DNA of 64,000 nt from Anadara kagoshimensis (GCA_021292105.1 CM037874.1:22751534-22815533); one strand, 5' to 3'; shown: positions 44,791-55,639, numbered from the stretch's first letter. Numbers and translations: made by a program. The notes: generated from the sequence alone by a model not told the origin.

Positions 44791-47700
44791 TCAACTTTGT
44801 ACTCTTTTAAACCATCTTTTACACACGACGTCACCAATGTATATTGTCTGAAAAAATAAAAATTGTGGTATGTTGCTCATTATAAAAAATCAATGTGGGG
44901 TCCAGTGTGGTCTAACGCAATGCGCTTACTGACCTCAGTACTTCTAACCGCAAAGAATTGGGAGTGTTTTGTATAACATTATGTTTGACTTTATATTACT
45001 TTAATTTTTGCAAAATATGACAATAAACAATGACGTCTGCAAAAAGCCAACAAGCAAAAATACATCGTGCATCGATGCATTTTTATACCACTGGTTATAA
45101 TGACAAACTGGTACTCTGGTATTCAACGATGTGGCTCCAGCACATTTAGGAACTCATCAATAATACTAAATTCATAAAGTTCCACAGAATACATATTTTT
45201 TACAATCGTTTAGCAAATAGCATTTAACTATGCATTTCATGTACAGTGTAGACCTGTCGAACGTTTAACAATGCGTATCGAAGCTCGGTTACGGAATGGT
45301 TTAGATATTTATAGCTAGTGACCGAAAAACTGCCGAACACAGACCTGTAGAAAATTGTACACTAAGCTAAGGAATTAGTCAATTGGGCAGCTCATTAGCC
45401 CTCGTTAGTTATATATCGATAGCTTTTCGTCAGCTGTCATCTATATCTCAGCAGCGTTTCGGCTACTACCTATCTATATGTCAGCAGCGTTTCAGCCACT
45501 ACCTATCCAGCAGCGTTTCAGCCACTACCTATCTATATGTCAGCAGCGTTTCAGCCACTACCTATCTATATGTCAGCAGCGTTTCAGCCACTACCTATCC
45601 AGCAGCGTTTCGGCTACTACCTATCTATATGTCAGCAGCGTTTCAGCCACTACCTATCCAGCAGCGTTTCAGCCACTACCTATCCAGCAGCGTTTCGGCT
45701 ACTACCTATCTATATGTCAGCAGCGTTTCAGCCACTACCTATCCAGCAGCGTTTAAGCCACTACCTATCAATATGCCAGCAGCGTTTCAGCCACTACCTA
45801 TCTATATGTCAGCAGCGTTTCAGCCACTACCTATCTATATGTCAGCAGCGTTTCAGCCACTACCTATCTGTATTTCAGCAGCGTTTCGGCCATTACCTAT
45901 CTATATGTCAGCAGCGTTTCAGCCACTACCTATCTGTATTTCAGCAGCGTTTCGGCCATTACCTATCTATATCTCAGCCACTCGACAGCCAAGCTTTGAT
46001 TTCTTTTCGTTACCCTAGTATTAAACTTTCAACAGGTCTGTATACGAACTGTATATAAAACTGGTTATAGATCTTACCATCAACAGTTCGTCTCCTACAA
46101 TTTCCCTGTAAACAGTTTGTGGTTTAAGTTTTGATGAGGAATCCAGTGGTTCTTGGTGTAACTTTAGTTTACCGTCCTCCATTATGAATTTAGCCTTCAA
46201 TAAAAAGGTACATTCCACATTAAACCAATGCATGATATTAAGTATAACCATTTAAGAATATAAGAATTATGCTCGCTCCGTAAGTGGGAGGTCGTGGGTT
46301 CGAACCCTGACTGTGTCTGACACAAGACTTGAAATTACTCCTTGATGGAAGTTCACATGTCTAACCTAACTTGTCAGTTTCAAAGTTTTTAAGTTTTAAT
46401 TTTGCTTCTGGATTGTGATTCAGACATTGATTAGTATGTTTGTTTTTGATATACATTTGACATTCGATTCCTTAAATACCTACCTAAGGGAAATTATTTT
46501 ACAAGCATAAGCATGTACTTCGGTTTCTAAGTGCCAAACTAGTTGTTCGTTTGTGAAATAGAACGTTATTTATCGGTTATGGATGACCTGCGTAGAGAAT
46601 TTTCATGTAACAAGCGAGATAACTCTCATCCCATAATTTAGCAACAAACGTGTAGCATTATATATATAATAATTTGATCAGCTACTCATTTGACATACAT
46701 ATTAAAATTATTTATTTATTTATTTATCAATTTTATTTTTGTTTGTTAAATGAAATTGAATTTATTAAAATTAAGATTTTTTTTTTTAAAAACCCGTAAA
46801 AAACATGCCAAAATCCGATATAAATCTGCTCTTATATAACAATTTAACAGTTACCTTAAGTTTGTGACCATCGGTTTCTTTTTCAAATTCTTCATCTAGT
46901 TTGAATATTTCATTGGTCGTTCTGAAACCAGCATTCGTGTCAATGTGTACTTTACCGTCATCGGCAATACTTATAGTTACAACAGGTGAAGCAGCACTCG
47001 CCATCTTACGTAAAACAAAATTCACACCTGGAAGGAAAATTTTACGTATGATTTTTTTAATTAATTTGTACAGTATATCAAACAGCACAGACCTTTCGAA
47101 AGTTAAACACTAAGCTAAAGAATCGGTGCCGAATCCGAGCAGCTCATCTCGGTCCCTCGGTCATATCTCCACAGAATTTCGATAGCTGCAACCTATAGCT
47201 GCATGTATCTCTAGCTTTTCGGTAACTAGCTACCCACGTCTCGGTCACTCGACAGCCGAATTTTGGCTCCATTTCGTTGCTCTGTGTTAAAGTTTTAACA
47301 GGCTTGAAATGTATTTTTAAAAAATGAGCAGTAACAGATAGGTCGAAAGTTTAACACTGAGGTATTAAAATAATTCGAAACTCGGTTACTGAATGACCGT
47401 GATCGATATAGATAGCTCGTGATCACGGAAAAGCTGACAAAGATAGATATCAGCTGCCGAAAAGATGTCGAGATATAGCTAACAAGAGGCCAATATCGTT
47501 AGCTTATTGTCAACCTTTCATCAGTAGACATCAATTTATTTATTACTACCATCGTGTCAGTTACCCATAAGAGGTGAGTCAGTGCTTACTCTCTTAATGA
47601 AATGTGTTTTTCAATTTCCTTTAACATAAACAACCATTGAACTGTCTAGAAATGGCGTTTATACAGCTTCGATTGCCGTGCAAAGCAACCCGAATAACGC

Positions 47701-48183
47701 ACGCTAGTAATGATTAGTTTGCTTCGCAGGCAATGATAGCTCTCGCTATAAACACCATTCAAGTTCAATTGTTATATAAACATTTCTCTTTCTTTTTTTT
47801 TTTTTTTTTTTTTTTAAATCTTAAAATAAATTAAAAAACACTGTCCTGTACGTATGACATGCAGTTTCAATCGATGGAACAGCCAATCTATGACGTCATG
47901 CGTTAGGGCAAAAGCAGGAAAGGAGTGACGTCATTTTAGCAAATGTAATTATTGGCCTATAATTATATTTTGTCTCAAAACAGAGTTTCATAAATGTAAA
48001 TATCATACAATGAATAACCCTAGATACATAATCCATCACCATGTTATTTTAGATTTAACAGTATGTGATCTTATAATTATCCCGGCCATACGTATTTATT
48101 TACATATAAAATACCCGTAGAATCACAAACATGGTTGCAAACCGGTTTATATTTTTTATATTTATCCATATACTCTCTCTCTA

Positions 48184-48256
<73 letters not shown>

Positions 48257-48719
48257 GTATTAATTCATATTATAGTTTTCGCTTGGAACATGCATTTTCG
48301 TCCTATACTCTTTTTGGCGAGAACGCAAAACGCCAATATTCATTTCAAATAGGCCTATGTAATACTTGTCATACATTGTCATCTAGTTCCCATTATTCCT
48401 CAAGCTTAAGGCTTCTTTTGTTTGTCATCGTCGAACTTGGGGTCAAAAATTAGAATAGAAGACAGACGTAAAGCTAATTATTAGACCGTATAATTTTACT
48501 ATATGTTTATAAATACACATGTTTTTGATGTTTTATAAGATTAAACAAGTTCAACAAGTTACTGTATTTCTGTATAAATTTATAATTAATCGAAACGATT
48601 ACGTAACGTAGGTTTGTTTGGTCAGTTCATTCAGTGTGTGTGTGTGATCGCCCGGGGGTTCTGTTCGTGTGTGCGTGTATCGTTCTGTTTTCTTGTGTGT
48701 GTGTGCATGTGTCGTTCTG

Positions 48720-48769
<50 letters not shown>

Positions 48770-49137
48770 GTGTTATTTCAGTAACCATTTTTTGCAAAAC
48801 AGATATGCACGACATGGCCTTCCCTCAATCGTGGCATCGCTACTGATTACAATATCTGAAAAATGAAACTGTGATAGTAAAAATATCCAACAATGAATGT
48901 GAAATAATAATATAAATCTATTAAGTTGATAACATATAGTCCCGGGCCAAGAGTAAGATTACCAAATTAAAATTCACATAAATATATGTTTTTGTTTTCA
49001 CGGCAAAATTTGTAATATTCCTATACATATATCATATAATATATTCAGTACTTACCGATCTCCCGCAAAAAACTATCAAAATTTTCACTTCTGTCTAATT
49101 TCCATTTTCCCACAAACTTTGTCTTCAATTCTTCCAT
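44791..49137 (-). CDS. Fatty-acid-binding protein (iLBP family), complete four-exon gene
   Basis: Cytosolic lipid-carrier beta-barrel protein. Exons in coding order: 49056-49137 (82 nt), 46855-47027 (173 nt), 46078-46194 (117 nt), 44791-44847 (57 nt including TGA). Together they encode 142 aa. All introns are GT-AG, with phases 1, 0 and 0. Exon 1 carries the family signature GKWKLDRSENFDSFL (residues 10-24), covering strand A and helix I. The 173-nt second exon with a phase-1 start is the classical FABP gene structure. Exon 3 holds TVYREIVGDELL and exon 4 GDVVCKRWFKRV. The carboxylate-binding arginines are therefore expected at R115 and R135, but the usual R-x-Tyr end is R-W-Phe here. Exon 3 is 117 nt, longer than the ~102 nt usual in vertebrate paralogs. 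A TATA box lies about 75 bp upstream of the ATG and overlapping AATAAA signals lie at 44547-44557. Introns 1 and 3 contain family-1 MITEs. The ligand cannot be inferred. Confidence 0.93.
45242..46042. mobile_element. Family-1 MITE pair with internally expanded minisatellite
   Basis: A first MITE left end starts at about 45242 (TACAGTGTAGACCTG). It runs into a second copy starting near 45340 (ACAGACCTGTAGAAAATTG) that ends with TTTCAACAGGTCTGTATACG near 46042. The interior is a tandem expansion of CAGCAGCGTTTCAGCCACTA with ACCTATCTATATGT or ACCTATC linkers. The element sits in intron 3 of the complete FABP gene, ending about 35 bp from the exon-3 donor. Confidence 0.8.
45447..45985. repeat. 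Minisatellite of mixed 24- and 36-bp units
   Basis: About 17 units alternate between a short form (CAGCAGCGTTTCAGCCACTA plus CCTATC) and a longer form that also has TATATGT or TGTATTT. Long open frames here (up to 211 codons) are by-products of units whose lengths are multiples of three. They encode only repetitive QQRFSHYLSI-like peptides. Confidence 0.9.
46265..46345 (+). mobile_element. SINE A head fragment joined to a retroelement tail
   Basis: GCTCGCTCCGTAAGTGGGAG with B-box TCGTGGGTTCGAACCC and CACAAGACTTGAAATTAC, then a direct switch into the retroelement tail (CTTGATGGAAGTTCACATG). It lies about 70 bp upstream of FABP exon 3 in transcript sense, within intron 2. Confidence 0.7.
46335..46452 (+). 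mobile_element. Retroelement 3' tail copy in FABP intron 2
   Basis: GATGGAAGTTCACATGTCTA, ACCTAACTTGTCAGTTTC and the end TTAGTATGTTTGTTTTTGAT. It is fused at its left to a SINE A head. Confidence 0.8.
47085..47312. mobile_element. Family-1 MITE in intron 1 of the complete FABP gene
   Basis: Left end CAGCACAGACCTTTCGAAAG and inverse right end AAAGTTTTAACAGGCTTG. It begins about 60 bp upstream of exon 2 in transcript sense. Confidence 0.78.
47330..47528. mobile_element. Second family-1 MITE in the same intron
   Basis: Starts CAGTAACAGATAGGTCGAAA and ends TTGTCAACCTTTCATCAGTAG. Interior has AGCTGCCGAAAAGATGTCG. Confidence 0.72.
48172..48254. repeat. CT then CA compound microsatellite
   Basis: (CT)n followed directly by (CA)n, upstream of exon 2 in intron 1 of the complete FABP gene. 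Confidence 0.95.
48632..48770. repeat. GT-rich and CT microsatellite near FABP exon 1
   Basis: TGTGTGTG tracts (48635-48710) then a (TC)n run (48719-48769), about 290 bp downstream of the exon-1 donor. Open frames here are low-complexity artefacts. Confidence 0.93.
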
Positions 49138-49207
49138 GATCAAAACAATATATACCTTAAATAACGGAAAATGTTTATGTATATACGACGTATGCGTGTA
49201 CTTTTAC

Positions 49208-49224
49208 AGTGTATATATAAATTA
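49208..49224 (-). promoter_or_regulatory. TATA box of the complete FABP gene
   Basis: On the minus strand this reads AATTTATATATACAC, about 75 bp upstream of the ATG at 49137. That would place the cap site roughly 30 bp downstream, near 49180. Confidence 0.6.
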
Positions 49225-49229
49225 AGACG

Positions 49230-51640
49230 GCTCCCGTGACATAAAATGAACGTCGGTCACAGTCAAGTGAGTCAGATTTAGAGGGGACACTTATTTTCTG
49301 ATTGACAGCTTAAATCATCACTGCAATAACCTGCTTGTACCCCCCAAGGACATATGTCGTGTTAGTGTAGGGCATATGTACATATACATGTTCATATGCC
49401 AATGGCGATATATATATATACGTATTTTAATACCAGTAATACAGAATGTCACTATTTGAAGATAAACATAACGGGGTTCGCCGCTGTACCAAGGGATCAA
49501 CACCCATTAAAGTTTTTGTGGGATGCTTTATATATTTTTTCCTATCAATACAGCTCCGTTTGCCATGACTAAAGATGTCTGGTCGCTCTCTATTAATATG
49601 GTGTACTAGACTAGATGTATATCTCTACAATCATATATATATGTACAATGTACATATACATAGATGTTAAAAGGACTGGATTCTATATATGTTTGCAATA
49701 TAAGGTACAATAGCTATGACTTGGCTTAATTCCATCTCTCTTGGTGGAGAATTGGGCCAATTATCTTTTCTCTCCAGTCATCCTTATTATTCGCTAGTGT
49801 GGCTGCCTCTCCCCATGTCTTCAACCCTAGATATTCCCTTTTCCATTTTATTTTCCTACACCAGGTCTCTTTTTTTATCGTCCACTTTTTCTCTTTCCTT
49901 CAGCTGGTTGTCATGTTAAAGCGGTCCTTGGATGTTCGGCGTTATTCATCCGCAATACATGACCAAATGTTTTATAATAGCTATACTTCGATAATGATTG
50001 GGTAAATTGCAGTAAATTACGGTAAATGAATAAGGCCATGCAGAAAAAAAATCCATGTGCGCACGTAGAACTATTACGCGCCCACGTGGACGTCTTTACG
50101 TGCGGCACGTGGAATTTTTGCATGTCCTCATTCAGCCACCGAAGTAATTTCAGTGAATGAGAATATGTTGTGGTTTCCGACAGGAAATTTCCATACAATC
50201 AAAATGTATGACGATAAAGAATTAATAAGTTAGAACTTAAGACCCACATCAATAAATTCTGATAACAGTATTACGTGATAATTCATTTTTGAATGTGTTT
50301 ATTTATCAAAAATGCATATGACTTCAAATAACGCTTTCACGGTTTGAATTCAAATATTATACTGTTATAATGGGGAATTCTGCTCAAATTTAAATGATTA
50401 AAATACAACATACAAAATTCACTCTATTTTCACTAACTTTTAATCGGAAAATCGACCCGGAGTATCCAGTGGTCACCTCCAGTCTGACGCTAAAAACAAA
50501 TTCAAAAATAAACAACACTATCAAATTAATAGCATTGTATCTGGTGTACTTAATACATGCACATAGCTATTAGTGACAATTACCGGGAAATCCGGAACAG
50601 AAATAAAGGTCGAAAATCAAATATTGAGTAATTAATCTGTAAGAAACCATACAGACTAGTTAAGGAATCGTTAATTAGTCAACCATCTAAACATGTTCAT
50701 AACTCTGAATTTTTTACAGTCACACAAACACTAACATAACAGTCAATGCTCAAATAAAAATCCCCAAAACAAAATAAAACTTTTGAAAACTGGCAAATTA
50801 AGTTAAACACGTGAACCTCCAAGTGAGACTGGGTGTCTGTCTGTCTTTCTGTCGATGTAAAATCGTGTCTGGGAGGTATTTGGCTATCAAGGGACAGTTC
50901 TAGTTTTATAACGGTTTTAAGCATGATATTCTAAATAAGGTGCACATGTACTTTCTATATTGATTTGATCCAATACCTGGATACCCATGGATCCGTGACA
51001 CATATATATCAATTTAATTTCAGATTTAAGTAAATCTAACATCTTTATAAAAACGTTATTTCATCTGCAATCCACACCCGACTGAATTGTAACTGAAAAG
51101 TACATAATACGCCATATGGTTATTGTAACCAGTGAAAGCATTTGTCATGACATCGCGGGAACTAACAGCATTAGGTGTTCAAACTTTTAAGCATAAAATT
51201 ATTGCCTAATCATATGAAAATTGAATTAAATAGATATTCGATTAACTAGATTTAGATGAGGCATCCTAAAGAAAGTTCATGTTAATCCTCACCTATTTGT
51301 TGATTTATTTCTATGACAATTTTGTATCTGTTCATACCTGTATTTTTGACAAAACGTTTAGCTTTGAAAATCTAAAATAAAATATTATCCATGGACGTTA
51401 CATATGAAAGACTGGTGGTAATTTTGAGGTATTTTCAATTATTTTACAATATTTACACTTTGTTTATACAATTATCTAATTTTAGATTCAATTTTAGATT
51501 TCGGCTAACTAATTGAATTTATTGTAATTTATAATTATATATGTTTTTAACTTTGTAAAATATTATTTTTAGTATGATCGTCTATGGCAGACTGAAATTC
51601 TCTTTAAAATGATAATCATTCTGATAGGATACAACGCATA
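49230..51640. other. Upstream region of the complete FABP gene, no other gene recognised
   Basis: Unique-looking sequence between the FABP promoter and the methyltransferase. It includes a cluster of ACGTG motifs at about 50055-50115. Confidence 0.5.
50755..50832 (-). mobile_element. Retroelement tail fragment
   Basis: AATAAAAATCCCCAAAACAA, TTGAAAACTGGCAAATTAAG, TTAAACACGTGAACCTCCA. Confidence 0.6.
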
Positions 51641-51642
51641 CC

Positions 51643-51643
<1 letters not shown>

Positions 51644-51687
<44 letters not shown>
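51644..51687. repeat. CA microsatellite
   Basis: About 22 CA repeats. Confidence 0.95.
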
Positions 51688-51688
<1 letters not shown>

Positions 51689-51779
51689 TTAGACGCTAAC
51701 TTCCTTCTGCGAAGGTTCTCGTGTACACGAGTTTACCCGTATTTATGGGTCACGACCAGTGGTGTACAGCGCTCGTATG

Positions 51780-51842
51780 GGTAATAGCGCCTCTAGTCGG
51801 GATAATGGCGCCTCTAATCGGGATAATGGCGCCCCTCACCGC
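51780..51842. repeat. 21-bp repeat, three copies
   Basis: GGATAATGGCGCCTCTAATC-type units in tandem, GC-rich in an AT-rich setting. A perfect 14-bp palindrome CTCGTGTACACGAG lies just upstream, near 51718-51731. Confidence 0.75.
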
Positions 51843-51949
51843 CTAGGTTCGATGATTCTCTTGTGGTAAAGGTTGTTAGTTGACTTGCAAAAGCTAAAGG
51901 CTGACGGTTTTATACAGGTATTTCGGTTCCCTCGATAGCAATGACCTAC

Positions 51950-52014
51950 TGGATATAACGACAACTTTTACTGATTCCCTTGGATGGCCTCTATAGACAG
52001 ATTTGACTGTATTT
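51950..52014. mobile_element. Family-2 MITE right-end fragment
   Basis: TTTTACTGATTCCCTTGGAT followed by GGCCTCTATAGACAGATTTG and ACTGTA. It abuts a family-1 MITE fragment just upstream of the methyltransferase gene. Confidence 0.6.
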
Positions 52015-52147
52015 CGATAGCCCGGCTTCGACTCGTTTTCGTTACCCAGTGTTAAACTTCTAACAGGTCCGTACTGTATATTATTAAATTATTATGAATA
52101 TATCTTGATTGATGTCTTATTACAGGAAATACATTTAATGTGAGATA
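52010..52147 (+). promoter_or_regulatory. Region immediately upstream of the methyltransferase start, MITE-derived
   Basis: The right end of a family-1 MITE (GTGTTAAAC then a CTGTACTGTA end, to about 52080) lies about 70 bp upstream of the ATG, preceded by the right end of a family-2 MITE. A TTATTACAG acceptor-like site near 52116-52124 could be the 3' splice site of an upstream non-coding exon. No clear TATA box is assigned. Confidence 0.4.
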
Positions 52148-54667
52148 ATGGAGGAAACCCAGGATTATGTAAATAACTTTGATCCAGAATGGTACTTAAG
52201 TACATATTACGGGGAAAATATAGAAAATCGAACTAAATTTGCATTAGACTGCTTTCACGAAGCTTTTCAATCCGGTAAGAATTGTGTTCCTTGTAAAATC
52301 TGGAGGCGTCCAGCATTTTTTAATACAAATTTTTCATATAATTATGCTAAATATTCCCAAATGACCTCAAAGCCAGGTTAATGGTATCTACAACAAGTGA
52401 AGTTACACTGTAGAGTGGTTTAACTGCAACTTATATTTATTTCAAATAACACTGGAAAGCATGTAGCCAGAAGTCCATTACACGATTCTTAAAGTCTGTA
52501 AAGAAAGTAAATCACAAAATTTTCACAATTGTATTTGCGCGAATATCTAATTAACTTTGATATTAATCACTTGCATTTCAACTGGCTGTCAACCCGAGTT
52601 GAGTTGAGTAATGGTGTTTAACGTCCTTGTCAAGAATATTTGACTTATATCGAGACGTCGTAATCAATGGGCGAAGGCGCAGAAATTTTGCCTGTGTGAT
52701 GCGCTGATGGCATTATACAGTAGTTTATTGTGCCACGCCAACCGTGACATGGGGCTTCGTTTATTTGGTGTTTCCATCCGAAAGAACAGTGTCTTTCATT
52801 CGTAATGCCGCTTGAGTACTTGGCGAAAGAACAGTCATTACCCTTTTTCAAGCCTTGGGTCAGAGTCGGTCGGGGTTCGAACCCACAACCTACCACTTAC
52901 GGAGCGAGCGATCTACCAACTGAGCTACCGCAGTGATCGCTGTCAACCGACCACAAGAAAATAAAAGTACTTCAATAACTTGGTATGTTCGATTTTTCGC
53001 AAAAACTAACTCACACGAAAACTTTCCAGATTTACAGTGTGTTATAACAACAAACTTTATTTATATCAGGAAAAATGGCTGGTGGTCGACTGCTGGATAT
53101 AGGGACCGGACCTATCATACACTCAGTCATCAGTGCTAGTCGTCATGTAGATGAGATTTACCTCAGCGATATATCGTCTTGTAATCTAGATGTATTGAAA
53201 TCATGGCTCAACAGAGAACGAAATTACTCATCAAGTACAACAGAACATGTTCTGAAACTGGAACACAGCAGGTAAGTAGCATGTATAGCCAATTCAACAA
53301 TGTAAGATTCAGACACAAAAATACCGGTCCATGTTCAAATAACAACTTAAAAAGCAAAGCAAAACTTTAGAAATTGTAAAGTTAATTTAAACATGTACAC
53401 TTCAACCAGGCCGGGTGCTATATTTGTCAAAAGTGTATCGGAATATAATGTACTTGAACCGCGACGCAAGTATATAATGTTAGAAGCCTTTTAAATCCTA
53501 ATTTGGACTGACATCAGAAATAATGACAAACAAAATGACAAATTTACTTTCCATATTTCAACTAAGCAATTGGCTGAAAAAGATGGTATTCACAGTTTAC
53601 GGTTGTAGCTAGCTATATACAGGTTCTTGTCCTTCTCGATCAGCCGGCAGAATTCCACGTGTGTTCACTTACTAAATAGCAATTTTTCAAAGTTTTTATT
53701 TTGCTTTTTAGATTGCAAATATTTCAATGTCAAAGGCTAATGTGTACTACTGTTGTTATCATGAATGTTTTTTCTCCACTTATACTAGTATTCTCACAGA
53801 GTCCGCGGTAGCTTAATGGATAAGACGTCAGTCTACAATTCCAGTGTCTCTCACCGTTGTGAGTTTGAGTCCCGCTCAAACCATATGTGGGAAAGTAAAT
53901 TTTCCTTGCCGTTGGCTTTTACTGGTTCACCATTTGTCAGTATAATGTGGGAGTGGTACGTTTGTCTAAGGCGTACTGACTCTGTGAGCTAGCACCTTAA
54001 GCAACATTCAACCAACCAACCACATATTGTACATTGTATGTCTGTTTGAAACCTAATATACCACCTCCAGTGGTTTTTGAGCGTAATAAATTTGGTTTGA
54101 TTGACCAACCAATCAACCAATCCACTTATATTCTTTTGCATTTGAATTAGACATTAGCCTTGTTTTGATTTGTTTTAATTGTGCCAATGTATTTACTTAC
54201 TATCCCTATTTTTCAGAGAATCTGTAACGGACAGAAATGAGCAGATTAGGAATAAAGTTAAAGGTATAATTCCAATAAATATAAAGTCTGCAATGCCTTT
54301 TCAAAATTTTGAAGGAAAGAGCCCAGATACATATGATGTCATCACAACTTGTTTATGTCTAGAAACATGTGCCCAGGATTACCAAGAATATGAAGCCATG
54401 GTAGAAAACATAGGGCGATTATTAAAAGATGGCGGATACCTTCTAGCATTCGGCCATCTTGACGGAGACTGGTTCGTCAACGGATGTTATAAATTCAAAT
54501 CTTTGTTTCCGGTTAAACATAAAATCCAGGAAGTATATAAAGAAAATAATTTTGAGATCGTTTCATGGAAAGAGTTCAAAGCTAATGGATATGCTGTGCC
54601 ACCGGAATTCAAATTTTTCACCAATTCCACAAACTATTTTTTCATGATAGCTAAGAAATCTAAATGA
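52148..54667 (+). CDS. NNMT/PNMT/INMT-family SAM-dependent methyltransferase, three exons
   Basis: Small-molecule N-methyltransferase that uses S-adenosylmethionine. Exons: 52148-52274 (127 nt), 53070-53271 (202 nt), 54217-54667 (451 nt including TGA). The total is 780 nt, 259 aa, close to the ~264 aa of the family. Introns are GT-AG, phases 1 and 2. The N-terminal stretch YVNNFDPEWYLSTYYG (residues 7-22) follows the family pattern Y...F.P..YL..Y. Motif I LLDIGTGP is at residues 50-57, split across the first junction only at the preceding Gly. The acidic cofactor-side residue is expected near D76 (LSDISSCNLDVLKSWL). Exon 3 carries TTCLCLETC and the motif GRLLKDGGYLLAFG. Substrate (nicotinamide, an aryl- or indole-amine, or another) cannot be decided. 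Intron 1 contains a minus-strand SINE; intron 2 contains a retroelement tail and a plus-strand SINE. AATAAA lies at 54672-54677. Confidence 0.92.
52595..52940 (-). mobile_element. tRNA-derived SINE A copy inside methyltransferase intron 1
   Basis: Minus-strand head ACTGCGGTAGCTCAGTTGGT (A-box) and GGTTGTGGGTTCGAACCCC (B-box), then the SINE A body, ending GACGTTAAACACCATTACTC. This is one of the two copies with the best-preserved pol III promoter boxes. Confidence 0.88.
53300..53425 (-). mobile_element. Retroelement tail copy in methyltransferase intron 2
   Basis: CAGACACAAAAATACCGGTC then CATGTTCAAATAACAACTTA and TTCAACCAGGCCGGGTGC. Confidence 0.6.
53802..54021 (+). mobile_element. tRNA-derived SINE B copy in methyltransferase intron 2
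   Basis: Head GTCCGCGGTAGCTTAATGGA (A-box) and GTTGTGAGTTTGAGTCCCG (B-box), then TTTTCCTTGCCGTTGGCTTT and the tail ACATTCAACCAACCAACC. Same family as 12535-12934, in the opposite orientation. Confidence 0.85.
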
Positions 54668-54671
54668 AACC

Positions 54672-54677
54672 AATAAA
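54672..54677 (+). terminator. Polyadenylation signal of the methyltransferase gene
   Basis: AATAAA begins five bases after the stop codon. It is unusually close, so another downstream signal may be the one used. Confidence 0.35.
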
Positions 54678-55283
54678 ACAAAATATTGTTTGAAGGGGCT
54701 CCAAACTGAATTTTATGGTTAATTTGCAACAGTAGCAGCAGCAGTGTAACTATGGCTCGAATGTAATTTTCAATGAGAAAAAGTCATGAAAATACTGGAA
54801 AAGAATATTGTTTACAATTATCAAAACTGCCAATAGTAGCTGATCACTTAGTTGGCAAAGTCATGCTATTTTGGAAATACTTAGTACAAAAATACCATAT
54901 GCTACTTCCTCAACGTTAGTATTACCCCGCTTGAACACAGCATTAGACAAATGGGGAATCTTGAAAAGTTGCTGTTTTTAATGTTCAAAGTTTTAAGTTT
55001 TTTTTTTTATGAAATAAGACGTCCAAAAGTAGCACCCGGTATTCTTGCTTAAATAAGTATTTCCAAAGTATCATGTAGCGGCTGGAATCTATTGATGAAG
55101 AAAAGATGCAAAGTGTTGCTGATTTCACGGTAACTGTTGAGTTAATTTTGCATTCCAAATTCAATTTACCTGATGAGGATGTTAGCTGTTCTTAATGTCA
55201 AACATGTCAAGAGAAGTGACTTAAAATGGACCTTCAGAGCAATATATTGCTTACAGCTGTACATTTATATAAGCATACCGAAC

Positions 55284-55579
55284 TATGGTGTTCTGTTAAA
55301 GCCAAATTGGCATTATTGCTCCTTCGCTCATTCGACCTGAACGCGAAGATACGATGGCGAAGGAGCTAAGTTGAGAAGATACGATGGTGAAGTTATGATG
55401 ATGAAGGAGCGAAGTTGTGAAGTTTTGTAGGCAAAGGAGCGATAGTACTATATCTCCTTCGCTATCGTACCTTCGCCATCGCATCTTTACAACTTCGCTC
55501 CTTCGCCATCGTATCTTCGCAACTTCGCGTTCAGACCGAAAGATCGATAATGCCAATTTGACCCTTACAGAACACCATA
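55284..55579. mobile_element. Foldback MITE with TGGTGTTCTGT termini
   Basis: A 296-bp palindromic element. The left end TATGGTGTTCTGTTAAAGCC is matched in inverse at the right end (ACAGAACACCATA). The inverted arms continue through AAATTGGCATTAT and the GAACGCGAAG block, more than 60 bp with mismatches. Both ends are flanked by TA, fitting a TA target-site duplication as in Tc1/mariner-type MITEs. The interior is made of short GCGAAGGAG / CTCCTTCGC repeats. It carries no transposase. Confidence 0.85.
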
Positions 55580-55639
55580 CCACACTGTTATTGTAATAAT
55601 ACCTCAATTTTTATATCATACGACGATTTTATCATTAAG

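Noticed and set aside
45383..46058. Open frames of 211, 173 and 92 codons on the plus strand
   Set aside because: They translate the minisatellite in overlapping frames into QQRFSHYLSI-type repeats. Open length comes from unit lengths divisible by three, and the DNA is the interior of a MITE.
48627..48866. Ser/Leu- and Arg/Glu-rich open frames on both strands
   Set aside because: Translations of CT and GT microsatellites.
52116..52147. Definite upstream non-coding exon of the methyltransferase
   Set aside because: There is a plausible TTATTACAG acceptor, but no donor partner could be identified from sequence alone.
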